16,403 nucleotides of DNA from contig USIY01000027.1 of NCBI GenBank assembly GCA_900554845.1, positions 1 through 16,403 on the forward strand. The letters are read 5' to 3'. Made by a program: the position numbers and the translations under genes. Below, piece by piece: positions 15,129 through 16,403 of the stretch (position 1 is its first letter; the number at the start of each line of letters is the position of its first letter). Below the pieces are notes generated by a model. It did not search any database and was not told where the DNA came from. It was given only the letters and a program-made list of their open reading frames with translations. Source of the stretch: an uncultured Bacteroidales bacterium (lineage in GTDB: Bacteria; Bacteroidota; Bacteroidia; Bacteroidales; Muribaculaceae).

Positions 15129-15293
15129 GAATATTCTTTTAATCAGCCAACCGATAGTCAGACCAACGATTGCTCCGATGACAATCAGTATCACTTTCGC
15201 CACCTTTGCAACCGCTTTGCTTATGCGGTAATGATAGGAGGATTGGCGAGCTTGCCTTGACCTATTATCTTTATGTTTTCTTGTGGCTTTCAT
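15126..15293 (-). CDS. 55-aa small basic membrane protein, frame continues past TGA
   Basis: ATG 15293-15291 opens a 55-residue frame. It has a very basic N-terminus (MKATRKHKDNRSRQARQ) and a hydrophobic span at about 33-50 (KVILIVIGAIVGLTIGWL), and ends at TGA 15126-15128. Beyond the TGA the same frame stays open for 22 hydrophobic codons (GIGWIISILSALGIIYWIM) to TAA 15057-15059, just before the PcfK-like start. The extension looks like a second membrane helix, so the gene was probably about 78 codons and has a nonsense change; a one-helix product is the alternative. Its position as first gene of the - strand operon fits small membrane proteins of conjugative elements. I do not recognise a named family. 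Confidence 0.55.
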   Translation of the reverse strand: MKATRKHKDNRSRQARQSSYHYRISKAVAKVAKVILIVIGAIVGLTIGWLIKRIF

Positions 15294-15342
15294 ATCGGTG
15301 GGGGCTTTTTTTTAACCTCATGCGTCCAAAGACAGTGTGGTT

Positions 15343-15492
15343 GTTTGAGTTGCTTGACACCTGAAAGGCGTGTGGCACAAAAGAAAGGATGTTCACGGCA
15401 AGACGGAAAAATACTACTCGCAGAGTGGAGATTTTTCCGGATCGACGCGAATGTCTCTTTGCCACACGTTTATTTTGGCAAGCAACTCCAAC
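15343..15492. repeat. nested imperfect palindrome of about 150 bp
   Basis: Three nested arm pairs share one centre. The outer pair GAGTTGCTTG (15347-15356) and CAAGCAACTC (15479-15488) extends to a 14-bp match with one mismatch. The middle pair is CGTGTGGCA (15369-15377) with TGCCACACG (15460-15468). The inner pair is CGGAAAAAT (15404-15412) with ATTTTTCCG (15431-15439), with a small ACTC/GAGT hairpin at the tip. It lies upstream of the - strand operon and before the tandem repeats. It could be a structured RNA, a protein-binding or nicking region, or a small non-autonomous element. Only the pairing is seen directly. Confidence 0.55.
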
Positions 15493-15576
15493 TGACCCAC
15501 AAGGCTCAGGTACGCATCAGATGAAAATGGCCTCCCCGATATTCAGGAAAGCCACAGGACAACATTGAAATCAAAA

Positions 15577-15600
15577 ATGCCGGACTTTACTGAACGGCAT
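15577..15600. repeat. short hairpin between palindrome and tandem repeats
   Basis: ATGCCG (15577-15582) and CGGCAT (15595-15600) form a perfect 6-bp stem with a 12-nt loop. The surrounding 15493-15646 holds no convincing gene. Its last part (an AGAAAG-rich stretch before 15647) resembles the A-rich end of the tandem repeat unit, so a degraded earlier copy may begin here. Confidence 0.4.
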
Positions 15601-15646
15601 CATAATGAAAAATCTGGGGAAACAAGAAAATGGCAGAAAGAGAAAG

Positions 15647-15916
15647 GAGAGTGCAATCCCTGAACAGGATAATGTCCGGCATTTGTTCAAGCCGTAGAGC
15701 AGCGCAGGCGCAGGGCAAATGACGGTCTTTATCCCCGTGGATTGAGTTCCTGCGGGACACGGAATGGCCGTGTTAAGTCGTAAGATGCGTACAACCGCCC
15801 CCGGTTGCACATCTTCCGGCGACACGGATATTCTATGTCCTGCATCGCAGTAAGGCAATATAGAAATCCGGAATCGTCCTGTCAAGGACAACAATAAGAC
15901 AATAAGAAAAAGAATG
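15647..15916. repeat. tandem repeat unit 1 (about 270 bp)
   Basis: This is the first clear copy of a unit containing AACAGGATAATGTCCGGCAT (from 15663), CGGTCTTTATCCCCGTGGAT, CACATCTTCCGGCGACACGG and GTCCTGTCAAGGAC. The same landmarks recur 270 and 544 bp later. It differs from units 2 and 3 at scattered positions and is the most diverged. Small stems are visible, such as ACACGG/CCGTGT (15757-15773) and CAACCG/CGGTTG. Open frames on the - strand run through it but change frame between copies, so it is not treated as coding. Confidence 0.85.
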
Positions 15917-16190
15917 GAGTATGCACTCCCGGAACAGGATAATGTCCGGCATTTGTTCAAGCCGTAGAGCAGCGAAGGCGCAGGGCAAATGACGGTCTTT
16001 ATCCCCGTGGATTGAATTACCTGCAGGACATGGAATGACCGTGTTCAGTCGTAAGATGAGAACAACCGTCCCCGGTTGCACATCTTCCGGCGACACGGCT
16101 ATTCGATGTCCAGCATCGCAGTGAGGCAATATAGAAATCCGGAACCGTCCTGTCAAGGACAACAACAATCACTCTATGATAAAAAGAAAT
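15917..16190. repeat. tandem repeat unit 2 (274 bp)
   Basis: This is the second copy, with AACAGGATAATG from 15933. It is 4 bp longer than unit 1, not a multiple of three, which breaks the frame between copies. The stem seen in unit 1 as ACACGG/CCGTGT is here ACATGG/CCGTGT (16028-16044), where a C-G pair becomes U-G and pairing is kept. CGATG/CATCG is perfect here and in unit 3. Confidence 0.85.
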
Positions 16191-16403
16191 GAGCGTGCAG
16201 TCCCGGAACAGGATAATGTCCGGCATTAGTTCAAGCCGTAGAGCAACGGAGGCACCGGGCGAATGACGGTCTTTATCCCCGTGGATTGAACCCTCTGCGG
16301 GGCATGGAATGACCGTGTTCAGTCGTAAGATGCGGACAACCGTCCCCAGTTGCACATCTTCCGGCGACACGGCTATTCGATGTCCAGCATCGCAGTGAGG
16401 CAA
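16191..16403. repeat. tandem repeat unit 3 (cut by window end)
   Basis: This is the third copy, with AACAGGATAATG from 16207. The 213 bp present follow units 1 and 2 throughout and end inside the GCATCGCAGTGAGGCAA landmark. It is closest to unit 2. The array probably continues past the right edge. Confidence 0.85.

Noticed and set aside
15571..16403. Long - strand open frames through the tandem repeats
   Set aside because: Copies are 270 and 274 bp apart, so the frame shifts between units; starts differ by copy and the composition is low in typical protein features.
15647..16403. CRISPR array
   Set aside because: Units are about 270 bp and similar throughout, with no short repeats separated by unique spacers.

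Overview
The window looks like accessory DNA from a gut-type Bacteroidales bacterium (Bacteroides, Parabacteroides, Muribaculaceae or a relative). The reasons are a TAnnTTTG-type -7 box at 9818-9825, start codons that mostly lack Shine-Dalgarno sequences, PcfJ-like and PcfK-like genes with a DUF3873-type small gene, and paired SPASM radical-SAM maturases of the kind common in Bacteroidetes peptide clusters. No rRNA, tRNA, CRISPR array, integrase or transposase is visible.

Region A (6-9727, + strand) is the notable part. Eight genes form one tightly coupled operon in which every junction overlaps or is within 2 nt: SPASM radical-SAM enzyme 1, MiaB-like methylthiotransferase (MTTase), RimO-like MTTase, SPASM radical-SAM enzyme 2, M42 metallo-aminopeptidase, a third MTTase-like protein without a TRAM domain, a single-span membrane protein, and an S9/alpha-beta-hydrolase peptidase. 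Five iron-sulfur radical enzymes beside two peptidases suggest a pathway that makes a ribosomal peptide, modifies it (possibly by methylthiolation) and trims it. I know of no characterised system with this composition. A terminator-like hairpin at 6-43 lies directly before the first gene, so a precursor-peptide gene may sit just off the left edge. No convincing precursor lies inside the operon. A 25-codon ORF at 9896, just downstream, is a weaker candidate.

Region B (9728-12571, + strand) has a promoter candidate and a roughly 330-nt leader with nested inverted repeats. One arm of these covers the start codon of the next gene. That gene encodes a CbbX/SpoVK-type AAA+ ATPase with a long beta-rich N-terminal half. 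A hairpin and a small Cys/His-rich unknown protein follow.

Region C (12572-15293, - strand, convergent with B) is a mobile-element maintenance operon. In transcription order it holds a small membrane protein with an in-frame TGA, a PcfK-like protein ending in a probable sliding-clamp-binding motif, a PcfJ-like protein with zinc ribbons, an 85-aa unknown protein and a DUF3873-like protein. It ends at a strong hairpin (12692-12728) between the convergent operons.

Region D (15294-16403) has no convincing gene. It holds a nested imperfect palindrome of about 150 bp and then at least 2.8 copies of a tandem repeat of about 270 bp running off the right edge. Regions C and D look like conjugative-element backbone, so the radical-enzyme operon is plausibly cargo of an integrative conjugative element. 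That is inference, because no transfer or integration gene is in view.
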